This document shows, piece by piece, positions 39,501 through 45,757 of a stretch of DNA of 64,000 bases. The position numbers and the translations under genes were made by a program. The notes beneath the pieces were generated by a model. That model had not been told where the DNA came from and did not search any database. It saw nothing but the letters and a program-made list of their open reading frames with translations. Positions within the stretch are counted from its first letter, which is position 1; each line of letters opens with the position of its first letter. The DNA is from Ensifer sp. PDNC004 (GTDB lineage: Bacteria; Pseudomonadota; Alphaproteobacteria; Rhizobiales; Rhizobiaceae). Where the stretch lies: NCBI RefSeq assembly GCF_016919405.1, contig NZ_CP070354.1, positions 690,001-754,000 of the forward strand, in the 5' to 3' direction.

Positions 39501-40190
39501 ACACTCCGCAACGTCGGCTGGAACTACGACGACCGAGCCGTTCTCAGCATGTATCCGCAATATGTTGCCAACCGTTTTGGGATGGTGAGCAAACCGGTCA
39601 TCCTTGATCTGGATGGTGACAACCATATCGATCTCAGGATGTTTTCGCCCGCTGAGTTCGAAGCAGGCAATGGTCCGCGGTTCGATTGGGACAGCGATGG
39701 GATTGCCGATGGCACCGCCTGGGTCGGTCCAAACGATGGCTGGCTGACGATCGACCTTGCGGCCGATGGCAGTGCAGGGCCGGACGGGATGATCAACCAG
39801 GCCAAGGAGCTGGCGTTCACCTTGTGGAAGACGGGTGATGAACTGGCGCAGGAGCAGGCCGACATCACTGACCTGGAGGCGTTGCGGCTGGTGTTCGACA
39901 CCAACGGCAACAACCAGCTCGATGCGGGCGACACACGTTGGAGCGAATTCCGAGTTTGGCGCGACACCAATCAAAATGGTGTCTCCGAGGCTGGCGAACT
40001 TCGGACCCTGGCTGAGGCAGACATAAGCCTGATCGGACTCGTCCCGTCGGCTGCAGGTGCACGCGACTTCGCCGACGGTTCGGCGATCACGGGCTCGAGC
40101 AGCTATCTGAAGGGCAACGGTACGACGGCTCTTGTTGGCGACGTGAAGGTTACGACCCGTCCGTCAAGCTTTGAGCTGGGGACAGCCTGA
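30585..40190 (+). CDS. Giant type I-secreted repeat protein with Hint domain
   Basis: A 3201-residue protein. Residues 1-203 are an unknown domain. Residues 204-364 form a Hint (hedgehog/intein) autoprocessing domain starting CFPAGTLIRI and ending GGVRVHNLS. A Ser/Gly-rich linker follows, then an EF-hand-like block (VLLDLDGNGFSV, MVDADGDGKISNRKEI). About 25 repeats of roughly 50-60 residues come next, each with a DxNGDGxxD loop and an NADGS strand, then repeats around VEQTFDVAGVKTLEKQF and YNNQPWARLV, a FDPNYYLAMNPDIANGWHAP type repeat, and a second calcium block (VILDLDGDNHID) near the C-terminus. There is no N-terminal signal peptide. With the ABC/HlyD genes immediately downstream it is the obvious substrate. 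Likely a surface adhesin or processed toxin carrier. Confidence 0.85.
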   Translation: MSGKLSVFGMELNTSPSVGGLPTPASILEQYFNGGGTSYVDRGVFTTKGPGSLVSASDFNFAKNGAYSHYGVGTRIQLGEVVGKTAQGQPKYDPNDQALVSYYEKTGLLSRESYIWGHQTYRIVGTATVLSDGKLRVVGELRPYDGNFDFQINGNLIDLARVPAYVATIAMFNGNPFATGTVGLTFVGGPGRIINEVVDPNAKCFPAGTLIRIGLDKDIPIEDLRVGDTVVAFDPADPFGELSFQRVARLFRNTTTEWVHLKWFEDGLPRELVATPGHQFLDRSGNFLPLHEMMEGGKATVVLETGALVDVAAEKIVYTAENRHLFEHTTAAGIGPGEAGGWQTYNFEVEKLHTYVAGGVRVHNLSEAWAHELNKGIAAFQHAVNVAKVPVEYAASLGRGAMGVEDFGGRNAVGFTSAGRAITLDRAVLEKSIAENGGKNASPAARAEAAARAAMAAGHNRTDALAAAFREAELAGANTNDAGLHARLDRATLPGSSGSSGKGGGGESSTAARTPTKSTSMSGTTSATKNTSNQSSSGKGGGGESTSRTPSKTTNSSSKNTSQSKGGGRGANGKPVLLDLDGNGFSVTGRHDSNLFLDIGGDGYKHRSAWVGAGDGVLMVDADGDGKISNRKEIVFTDWDPSADNDMQALRQVFDTNGNGLLDAGDAQWTSFKVMVTNPDGTITAKTLSQLGIQSIDLRVDQTKIVYDDGSSIDGQTTFTRTDGSKGTAATATLTYDQDGYQVSEATSTDGAGNRTVTTRAHSKDGALKSETARTVSADGLTVTARFDQNGDGVVDRILTDVTVVNADGSQTRTETNRNGGGVLIDSTTTVKNSDGATVTISRDERGGGYTTQRETQVKAADNSLTITVQELGQDGTLIKQMVTSHSVDRLTRTMRQDANGDSYFERSVATETIYNADGSRIERNSVRGGDGNLLSRTQTTISADNRSRTETVDADGDGLNDYTTTSSTSRDSNGTTTVVETSSARDNSVFGKVTTTVSADGLTKTSAADQNGDGATDRATSDVTVVAADGTRTRTMRATAQSGKLLSQSVEQRAADGLVGTITNDVNGDGATDQVVAVTRDAAGIVIETTTNQSTDGTLLSRTVKTTSADRTSSTTQLDRYGRNTFDEIVVDTTTRNAGGTATRTIERRSENNTLISKSVETTSADGLSVSVATDVNGDGLVDQTASNTKVLNADGSQSITVENRSGNGTLLGRETTSINADRSETVVEKDLDGDGRADFWERTTQSSNGAQMVDSHNYADGMLISKKFLYVSVDGLFKQEFDDVNGDWSNDFVTETFTMLHNNGGNTVSTKKVSANNTLLNRSKVTTSGNGLSVTQENDVNGDGVIDSTVTKTNVIENNGAKTVTQSTTAGTSLVSRATVATSANGLASRTTSDLNGDGVVDNTITQWKTLNADGSTYEATESHAANGGLLARTETNTSSDGKLIGQGIDDDGNGVVDQWIEERINNNGERSRSVAEFSASGTALSSSLTLVSANRLMTTKSFELTGDSGWDLHRRTQTSISANGQTTRFDDEYSGSWALRERTMTIVSADSLTKEVIYSDANYNTLRAYNDITRIHQDGTTQRDIVYFRNADWTRESHVGTWTSADKRTVSVTKDFDGDGVRDQSDFTQIYNNGTRHRVLSDYHADGQTVARQTIIDTSANGLNQSYTYDFDGTGGADALVTKNTVIGSDGSRTVTTDYSNRENGAWVLKGREVASTSGNGLTETLQWDDTGAGTFNRRQSKATVLNADGSRTITDQQSANGQNFRTLTTTASANGFVTSKQLDVDGNGSIEEQQTDTKVLNADGTLTRTVASTGANAATLSTVTTATSADGKTVTVQDISGIDGVAARTTVAVTRERADGGTVRIDSIRNGANQLIERITTTVSDDKRLVQIERDTNGDGQVDQSEQTVTIVDGRRVSTLTNFANGTVTGRMTTTEAPDGLSSVIEIDRNADGTIDTRKAQQNGYFADGSREIVVTETDLRAGKLRSKTTKTTSADGKTYVETTDVDGDGVVDQTVRETILSSGVRQTSVTNNVGARKADQKQNDETYWNDKVPAATQTTTSADGLVKTTAIDVDGDGRFEVSMDVKTRIDGSVITTVVETNGDGSVKSRGLYEVSHDGAVSLFRRDANNDGFYELVETTTKRSSGGVERTTVTRENTGAVTKSAETTVDSFGNILRSKTVDGAGRTLEEQTRATNGTSTRTTYVAATGAVRVTEVFDAFDIIRSATHHDPANAETWSRVEQTFDVAGVKTLEKQFLDDGTTADLHYRASDGLIYESRTFAANGALTSVTVYDAQGRRTSTVLHDPLSQQPWTRVEQTFDTAGVKTLEKQFLDDNTRAELYYRAAGGLIYESRTFAANGALTSLTVYDAQGRKTSTVIHDPLSQQTWLRIEQTFDAAGVKTLEKQFFDNGTRTEVIFRAAGGVIQEAQNFAADGNLLSRTYYDGAGRESGAVIYDPYNQNAWSRVEQTIDTAGVKTLEKQFHDNNTRTDLYYRSPGGQLYEARIFSAAGVMTARTDYDWASNQSWIRREHLVDAQGRITQTATINDNGSSVVEAFDPANAHGWSQITQVFNGANAMESQVSRWDDGSTETTTYNVYNNQPWARLVQAKTAGGALISEAAYQADNSRFVKLWDANNNQTWSYIEQRVNGANAVERQMNRWDDGSSETTTFNLYNNQPWARLVEARNAGGALMSEAAYQGDNSRFVKHWDGNNNQTWSYIEQRVNGANAVEWQMNRWDDGWTETTTYNVYNNQPWARFVEVKNPSGALISTTAHQADNSRHAKYWDPTNAQPYSYVEQYLNAQGEVTAEYRRSDDGSFVETRANGQGTARQLATFDPNYYLAMNPDIANGWHAPAIDHYNQFGWKEGRRPNAWFDGNYYLQQNADVRNAGLNPFEHWRQNGYAEGRAPHDGYQRFDGRAQSDLAALNEQLFATIQGDRIGAMRSYARNTYNLIDRDNDRSRPRYPPDVIWTLRNVGWNYDDRAVLSMYPQYVANRFGMVSKPVILDLDGDNHIDLRMFSPAEFEAGNGPRFDWDSDGIADGTAWVGPNDGWLTIDLAADGSAGPDGMINQAKELAFTLWKTGDELAQEQADITDLEALRLVFDTNGNNQLDAGDTRWSEFRVWRDTNQNGVSEAGELRTLAEADISLIGLVPSAAGARDFADGSAITGSSSYLKGNGTTALVGDVKVTTRPSSFELGTA

Positions 40191-40211
40191 CGCTAACCTT
40201 GATTCCTGCTG

Positions 40212-40248
40212 CACCGCCCGCCGAGACTTTGTCACTCGGCGGGCGGTG
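40212..40248 (+). terminator. Strong hairpin between substrate and exporter genes
   Basis: A perfect 14-bp stem (CACCGCCCGCCGAG with its complement) around a 9-base loop, 21 bases after the giant gene. No T-run follows. It may protect the mRNA end or attenuate transcription so that less exporter than substrate is made. Confidence 0.6.
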
Positions 40249-40283
40249 ACGTTCCAGTTCACTTCAGCCAAAGCCACCCTAAC

Positions 40284-42482
40284 ATGGATAACGCCCCTAC
40301 CGGCTCCCCTCATCCTGTCGCCTCGGAGCCCGAAGCGGTGGATATTGATTCCGGCCTTCGAGCCCTTTGCCTCGTCGCCGGCTTCTATCGCATTGCCGCG
40401 CAACCCGAAGTCATCGCCAAACAACTGGCGCTTGGTGAACCGGCAGGCCCCGACGATCTGCTGCGGGCTGCCAAACTCGTCGGTCTGAAGGCGCGGCATG
40501 TGTCGGCTGTGTCCTCGGCGCGGCTCGCGGCCTTGCCAACGCCGGCCATCGCTTGCCTGGTCGAAGGCGGCTTTGCGATCTTTGCCGGAGCGACGTCATC
40601 AGGGGAATTGCGGCTTGTCGATCCCGCGACGATGGAAACACGCGAGGTCGATTCCGCCGAACTGCTGCGGCTGACCGGCGGTTGCTTCATCCTGCTGCAG
40701 CGCAAATTTCTGGGCGCCGGCGCGTCGGCGACAGTGTTTGGTTTCCGCTGGTTCCTGCCGTCCATCTGGCGCTATCGGCGTTCCCTCGGTCATGTGCTGA
40801 TCGCCAGCCTATTCATCCAGCTGTTCGCGCTGGTGACACCGATGTTCTTCCAGGTGGTGGTCGACAAGGTTCTGGCGCATCGCAGCTACTCGACGCTGAC
40901 TGTCCTCGTCGTCGGACTTGTCACGATCGGTCTGTTTGATGTCTTCTTGCAGTATCTGCGCATCTATGCGCTGACCCATACGACGAGCCGTATCGACGTT
41001 GAGCTCGGCCGCCGGCTGTTCCGCCACCTGCTTAATCTGCCGCTCAGCTATTTTGAGACGCGGGCCGCCGGCCAGACGGTCGCGCGCATGCGCGAGCTCG
41101 AGACGATCCGCGAGTTTCTGACGGGGCAGGGGCTGTTCAGCGGCCTCGACTTCATCTTCACCTTCGTTTTTATCGCGGTGCTGTTTGCCTATTCGACGAC
41201 GCTTGCCTGGGTGGTGGTCGCCTCGATCCCGTTCTACGTTGCGATCGGCTTCCTGATCCGGCCGTTCCTGCGCGAGCGCATCGACGAGAAGTTCGACCGC
41301 GGCGCCTACAGCCAGCAGCTGCTGGTGGAGTCTGTCGTCGGCATGCAGACCCTGAAGGCCTCGGCGATCGAGCCCGTGGTGGCATCGCAATGGGAAGAGC
41401 GGCTGGCGGCCTATGTCCGGTCGTCGTTTCTGGCCGCGATGCTGGCTGCCAAAGGCCAGAACGCCATCCAGTACGTCAACAAGCTGACGAGTGCAGCTCT
41501 TCTGATGCTCGGCGCGCAGGCGGTCATCGACGGCAGTTTGAGCGTCGGCGCGCTCGTCGCTTTCAACATGATCGCCGGCCAGGTCTCGCAACCAATCCTG
41601 CGTCTGTCGCAGCTCTGGCAGGATTTCCAGCAGGTACAAATCTCGGTGACGCGCCTGGCCGATATCCTGAACGCACCGGCCGAGCCGCGGCCGCTGCAGC
41701 CGGTGGCGCTTCCCAAACCGCGCGGCGCCATCGCCTTCAAGAATGTCAGCTTCCGCTATTCTCCGAACGGACCGGAGATCCTGAAGGTGATCAATCTCGA
41801 TATTCAGCCCGGTGAGGTGATCGGCATCGTCGGCCCGTCCGGGTCGGGCAAGTCGACGCTGACTAAGCTGATGCAGCGCTTCTACATTCCTGACACCGGG
41901 CAGGTCTTTGTCGACGGCCAGGACATCGCCCAGGTCGATCCCGCCTGGCTCCGTTCGCATGTTGGCGTCGTGCTGCAGGAGAACTTGCTGTTCAACCGCA
42001 CGATCCACGACAACATCGCGCTCTCTAATCCGGCAATGTCGCGCGAAGCCGTGATCAGCCTTGCGCGCCTTTCCGGTGCGGACGAGTTCATTGCGAAGCT
42101 GCCGAACGGCTACGACACGATGATCGAAGAGCGCGGTGCCAACCTTTCCGGCGGCCAGCGGCAGCGGATTGCTATTGCCCGAGCGCTGTCGACTAACCCG
42201 CCGATCCTGATCCTCGATGAAGCAACCAGTGCGCTCGACTATGACAGCGAGCGCATCGTGCTTGCCAACATGCGCCAGATCGTGCGCGGCCGCACTGTCA
42301 TCATCATCGCCCACCGGCTGGCGACCGTTCGTTCCTGCAACCGTATCATCGGCATGTCGGAGGGGCGCATCGTCGAGGTCGGCACGCATGACCAGCTGCT
42401 CGCGAAGAACGACGGGCTCTATGCGCATCTCTGGCGTCTGCAGAACGGCATGGCCGACGTGACTGCGGAGGTGCGGGCATGA
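40284..42482 (+). CDS. Type I secretion ABC transporter with C39-like domain (HlyB type)
   Basis: A 732-residue exporter. Residues 20-150 are a peptidase C39-like domain in which the catalytic cysteine motif DCG reads DSG (DIDSGLRALCLV), so it should bind but not cleave substrate, as in HlyB. A six-helix transmembrane domain follows (about 170-450), then the ATPase: Walker A GPSGSGKST near 517, signature LSGGQRQR near 621, Walker B ILILDEATSALD near 640 and the H-loop AHRLATV near 675. It overlaps the HlyD gene by four bases (ATGA). It lies directly after the giant calcium-repeat protein and would export it with HlyD and an outer-membrane TolC not encoded here. Confidence 0.93.
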   Translation: MDNAPTGSPHPVASEPEAVDIDSGLRALCLVAGFYRIAAQPEVIAKQLALGEPAGPDDLLRAAKLVGLKARHVSAVSSARLAALPTPAIACLVEGGFAIFAGATSSGELRLVDPATMETREVDSAELLRLTGGCFILLQRKFLGAGASATVFGFRWFLPSIWRYRRSLGHVLIASLFIQLFALVTPMFFQVVVDKVLAHRSYSTLTVLVVGLVTIGLFDVFLQYLRIYALTHTTSRIDVELGRRLFRHLLNLPLSYFETRAAGQTVARMRELETIREFLTGQGLFSGLDFIFTFVFIAVLFAYSTTLAWVVVASIPFYVAIGFLIRPFLRERIDEKFDRGAYSQQLLVESVVGMQTLKASAIEPVVASQWEERLAAYVRSSFLAAMLAAKGQNAIQYVNKLTSAALLMLGAQAVIDGSLSVGALVAFNMIAGQVSQPILRLSQLWQDFQQVQISVTRLADILNAPAEPRPLQPVALPKPRGAIAFKNVSFRYSPNGPEILKVINLDIQPGEVIGIVGPSGSGKSTLTKLMQRFYIPDTGQVFVDGQDIAQVDPAWLRSHVGVVLQENLLFNRTIHDNIALSNPAMSREAVISLARLSGADEFIAKLPNGYDTMIEERGANLSGGQRQRIAIARALSTNPPILILDEATSALDYDSERIVLANMRQIVRGRTVIIIAHRLATVRSCNRIIGMSEGRIVEVGTHDQLLAKNDGLYAHLWRLQNGMADVTAEVRA

Positions 42483-43942
42483 ACGTGCATCAGCCACGCC
42501 CAAAAAAGCCGGTCAGTCGTGCCGACCAGGAATTCCTGCCTGCGGCAATCGAGATACTGGAGACGCCGGCCTCGCCGGTGCGTGCCACAATGATCTGGCT
42601 GATCTGCCTGCTCGCGGCCCTCACTCTGATCTGGGCCTATTTCGGCAAGTTCGACATCGTCGCGACCGCGCAGGGCAAGATCCAGCCGATCGGTCGCGTC
42701 AAGGTCGTACAATCGGAGGAACCGGGCAGGGTGATCGCGACCAACGCTGTCAATGGCGCCCGGGTGGAGAAGGATGCGATCCTGATCGAGCTCAACCCGA
42801 CCACGGCCAAGGCGGAAGAACGGGCGCTAGCCCTCCGCCTGGAAGCGCTTCAGGCCGAGATCGCTCGGCGACAGACCCTGAACGACGTCGTCGGCATGTG
42901 GGCACAGGCAAATGCTTGGGAGAGGGCAAGCGGCCCTTCGAACCGCGCGATCAAGTTTTCCGAACAGACCAGCGAAATCATCCAGGCGCGTGAGCAGCGG
43001 GTCTATGCCGCCGAGATCGCGAAGCTCGTCAGCACGATCGCGAACCTGCGTGCTCAGCTTGGCAAGGGGCAGGCACAGACCGAGCGGTTGGCCGGGACAA
43101 TCGCCGCGCAGCAGGTGTTTGTATCGACGCTGGCGCAACGCGTGACGATGCGCAGCAAACTTGTCGATGCGGAAGCAGGCAGCAAGGCGGCGATGATCGA
43201 CGCTCAGGAGACGTTGCAGGAAGCCGAGCGTGACCTTGCCTCGCAGCGGGGTGAGGCCAAAGAAGCGGAGATCGCTCTCGACGTAATCAAAAGCGAGGTG
43301 GCAAGCCAGTTTAGTCTGTTTCTTGCCGACAACACGCAGCGCCTGACCGAAGCGCAGAGGGAAGCCGACCAGACGGACCAGGAACTTGCCAAAGCGAACC
43401 GTAAGCTTTCGGCGATGACGATCAGGAGCCCCGAGACGGGAGTGATCCAGGCATCCGCAATCACCACGGTCGGCCAGGTGCTGTCACCCGGCACGGAACT
43501 GATGCGCATCGTTCCGACGAGCCAAAAGCTCGAGATCGAAGCGTACCTGCCGAACCGCGACATTGGGTTCGTCGAAGCCGGTCAGGAGGCCGTTATCAAG
43601 GTCGAGGCTTTCCCGTTCACCCGCTATGGCATCCTTCATGGCAAGGTCACCCGTGTCGCGACCGACGCGATCCCGGAACCGGATGCCCGACAGACGGAAG
43701 AGATGTCGTCAACGAACCTGCAGACCTCAGTTCCCTTTAGCAATGCACAGCGCATGCAGAACCTCGTCTATCCCGTCGTCATCGAACCGGCCGAGAGCGA
43801 CATCGTCATTGACGGCAAAGCTGTTCCGCTGTCGCCGGGCATGGCGGTCACCATCGAAGTGAAAACGGGTCAGCGCCGGATCCTCGAATATCTGTTTTCG
43901 CCGCTGGCGGAGGTGTCATCGAGTGCGATGAAGGAAAGGTGA
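42479..43942 (+). CDS. Type I secretion membrane fusion protein (HlyD family)
   Basis: A 487-residue periplasmic adaptor. A short cytoplasmic N-terminus is followed by one membrane segment (ATMIWLICLLAALTLIWAYF), then the lipoyl half FDIVATAQGKIQPIGRVKVV, a long coiled-coil region (about 120-330) and the second half with TIRSPETGVIQASAITTVGQ, ending in a beta-barrel domain with VVIEPAESDIVIDGKAVPLS PGMAVTIEVKTG. Length and layout match HlyD/PrtE. Translational coupling to the ABC gene by ATGA overlap confirms a two-gene exporter. Confidence 0.93.
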   Translation: MNVHQPRPKKPVSRADQEFLPAAIEILETPASPVRATMIWLICLLAALTLIWAYFGKFDIVATAQGKIQPIGRVKVVQSEEPGRVIATNAVNGARVEKDAILIELNPTTAKAEERALALRLEALQAEIARRQTLNDVVGMWAQANAWERASGPSNRAIKFSEQTSEIIQAREQRVYAAEIAKLVSTIANLRAQLGKGQAQTERLAGTIAAQQVFVSTLAQRVTMRSKLVDAEAGSKAAMIDAQETLQEAERDLASQRGEAKEAEIALDVIKSEVASQFSLFLADNTQRLTEAQREADQTDQELAKANRKLSAMTIRSPETGVIQASAITTVGQVLSPGTELMRIVPTSQKLEIEAYLPNRDIGFVEAGQEAVIKVEAFPFTRYGILHGKVTRVATDAIPEPDARQTEEMSSTNLQTSVPFSNAQRMQNLVYPVVIEPAESDIVIDGKAVPLSPGMAVTIEVKTGQRRILEYLFSPLAEVSSSAMKER

Positions 43943-43951
43943 GGGCAACTT

Positions 43952-44416
43952 ATGCCAACCGGTTTAGGAAGCAGTCTCAACATGTCCGGGCGAAAGTTGC
44001 ATAAGGTGAAGGCTGTTGAATTCAGGAAACTGCGCGCGCCAACCTCGGCTGCTTTGTTGGTGAGCGTGCTTCTAGCGGGCTGCGAACGTGCACAGGATAT
44101 TTCCTGCACCGGTTTTGATGAAGTAGCATTCTCCTCCTCATTTTTCAGCAATAAATATAGCGACATTATTGCTGAAAACCCCCGGTCGTACAGACGTATT
44201 TTCTGCAGAGACGAAAAAGAGGTATGGTATATATTTTCTCTCAACAGAAATACAAGAAACTGCGTCGCGCAATTATACTCTAACAATCTGGGTAAGTTAT
44301 ACATACTTGAATTATATTATGATCCAGGGAAGTGCGCATCATCTCGCCTGGACTCCATGGCTCAGGAAGTCGATCGAGATTTCTACGATCGTTGGTTAAG
44401 GACGAATGGGTACTGA
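43952..44416 (+). CDS. Small lipoprotein of the secretion module
   Basis: A 154-residue protein with a lipobox LLAGC after a hydrophobic segment (TSAALLVSVLLAGCERAQ), predicting a lipid-anchored cysteine at residue 44; an internal ATG at 43982 would give a shorter signal sequence. The mature part has several further cysteines (ISCTGFD, IFCRDEKEVW, RNCVAQLY, GKCASSR). It follows HlyD by nine bases. I do not recognise the family, but the size, A+T-rich codons and cysteine pattern resemble the small protein encoded just before the giant gene. A partner for secretion or immunity is possible but unproven. Confidence 0.65.
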   Translation: MPTGLGSSLNMSGRKLHKVKAVEFRKLRAPTSAALLVSVLLAGCERAQDISCTGFDEVAFSSSFFSNKYSDIIAENPRSYRRIFCRDEKEVWYIFSLNRNTRNCVAQLYSNNLGKLYILELYYDPGKCASSRLDSMAQEVDRDFYDRWLRTNGY

Positions 44417-44570
44417 AATGGCATGTGCTTGGAGGGATGCAATGCAATACAACGAGGGAAACGGTACAATAGGTCCTGTTGACAAAGTAGTTTTCGGCGC
44501 GTGGTCGCGCTGCTAGCGCTACTTTTCTGCGCCCCCCAGTAAAGGATCGATGCTGACTGGGTGGAGCCTT

Positions 44571-44810
44571 TTACGCGCTTCCACAGAGGCCAGCGTGAAC
44601 GTCGGGACTTTCTTCTACCGCTCTTCCATACCAATAGTTTGCGGCATGCAGGTCGCCAAGGTTCTCATAGCACTGGCCCAGTCGCCCTCCGAGATATCTG
44701 GCATCCAGCGATTGGTCGCCATCTGCCACGAAAAGATAAATCTTGATGGCGTCCGCTGCATTCCCGCTTGCGATCAATTCTTTCGCTCGGCGCCAAATGA
44801 TTGAAGTCAT
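44571..44810 (-). CDS. Short TPR-like protein, probably a fragment
   Basis: 79 residues: RAKELIASGNAADAIKIYLF then YLGGRLGQCYENLGDLHAAN YWYGRAVEESPD, giving about two tetratricopeptide helices with the G-Y-A-type spacing. The frame ends soon after (VHAGLCGSA), so it may be a truncated end of a longer TPR protein, cut by the adjacent IS5 remnant. No strong ribosome binding site. Confidence 0.5.
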   Translation of the reverse strand: MTSIIWRRAKELIASGNAADAIKIYLFVADGDQSLDARYLGGRLGQCYENLGDLHAANYWYGRAVEESPDVHAGLCGSA

Positions 44811-44879
44811 AGCGGACTTTGCCTCCAGCAAAGCAGCTTTGGTGCGTCTCCATTAAGACGCACAACTCACGAATTAGAG

Positions 44880-45034
44880 CAAGTGGGGCAACCATACTTT
44901 CGCGGTCGCCAACACGAGAAAGGCGGCGAAGGATTCTCGGGTTTTGTCGTATCGGGTGGCGACACGACGGAACTGCTTAAGCCGGTTGAATATCCGCGCG
45001 ATGCGACTGCGGTCCTTGTAGGCCACGAAGGCGC
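44880..45034 (-). pseudogene. IS5-family transposase C-terminal fragment
   Basis: The minus strand reads FVAYKDRSRIARIFNRLKQF, then RRVATRYDKTRESFAAFLVL ATAKVWLPH. This is the conserved C-terminal Y-(2)-R-(3)-E region of IS5/IS1031-type transposases (RRVATRYDKxxxxF). The rest of the element is missing. Confidence 0.8.
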
Positions 45035-45089
45035 AGGTACGGGTGGACATCCCGTCGCGCGGCCTCTGCGAATCAGTGCGGTGATTGAT

Positions 45090-45263
45090 TTACACCAAGA
45101 ATTTAACGGCAACGATGACGCACAGCGCAGAAGAGAGCACCAAAGCGGCTACGACGACCAGAACGCGCTCAACGTTTTTCCATAGACCGGGTTTGGGCCC
45201 ACTGCCCCCCAATGCGCTAAGAACATCGATCAGGAAATCGACAACTCTCACGAACAGCCTCAT
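45090..45263 (-). CDS. Small membrane protein (57 residues)
   Basis: An ATG-initiated frame of 57 codons: MRLFVRVVDFLIDVLSALGG, a short polar loop SGPKPGLWKNVER and one strong hydrophobic helix (VLVVVAALVLSSALCVIVAV) ending KFLV. Single-pass inner-membrane topology is likely. The frame shows normal codon positions and a clean helix, but no strong ribosome binding site and no family was recognised. It is not long enough to exclude chance. Confidence 0.45.
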   Translation of the reverse strand: MRLFVRVVDFLIDVLSALGGSGPKPGLWKNVERVLVVVAALVLSSALCVIVAVKFLV

Positions 45264-45306
45264 TACTTTCGTTCGTTGCTGTGTTGTTCACTTTTTGGGC
45301 CAATAC

Positions 45307-45322
45307 GATCGCATAATGTATC
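45307..45322 (+). repeat. 16-bp direct repeat, right copy
   Basis: GATCGCATAATGTATC, the same orientation as the copy at 29125-29140, on the other side of the type I secretion module. Confidence 0.5.
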
Positions 45323-45334
45323 GTCGGGAACGGG

Positions 45335-45676
45335 TTATGTCGGCTGCTTCGGGGCAGATGCGAGCGCCTCGATCATGAGGACCAGTCGTTGGAGGTCTTC
45401 ACTTTTCAAGGCCTTAAGCGCGACGGTGATACGATCCTGAAATTGCTCTTCGATTGTGCGGATCGTGTTATCGGTGGGGTTTACGCCAAGCAATTCGTCG
45501 ACGCTGCTGCCCAACACGTCGGCTATTCGGACCAAAGTGGACAGATCCGGTTCACGCACCCCACTGACATAGTTTCCATATCGACGGTCGCTCAACCCGG
45601 CGCGGCGAGCGACCTCCGCGTTTGAAATCCCGAGTTGTTCAGCGCGGCGCTTTAGGTTTAGGGCAAACGTTTCCAT
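45335..45676 (-). CDS. XRE-family transcriptional regulator
   Basis: A 113-residue protein with a classic Cro/CI helix-turn-helix: LKRRAEQLGISNAEVARRAG followed by LSDRRYGNYVSGVREPDLST and LVRIADVLGSSVDELLG. The C-terminal 40 residues are helical and may form the dimer interface. An in-frame GTG two codons upstream is an alternative start. It is divergent from the LysR gene; the 80-bp gap between them must contain both promoters, so mutual control is possible. Target unknown. Confidence 0.88.
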   Translation of the reverse strand: METFALNLKRRAEQLGISNAEVARRAGLSDRRYGNYVSGVREPDLSTLVRIADVLGSSVDELLGVNPTDNTIRTIEEQFQDRITVALKALKSEDLQRLVLMIEALASAPKQPT

Positions 45677-45757
45677 GCCCACATTTTGTTCATGACAAAC
45701 AACACGGGTCTATGTACGATACGTGGTATTTTATGACAACGAAACGTGGTGGTTTCT

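Noticed and set aside
40809..42503. Minus-strand frame of 564 codons opposite the ABC transporter
   Set aside because: Shadow of a strongly conserved ABC gene on the other strand.
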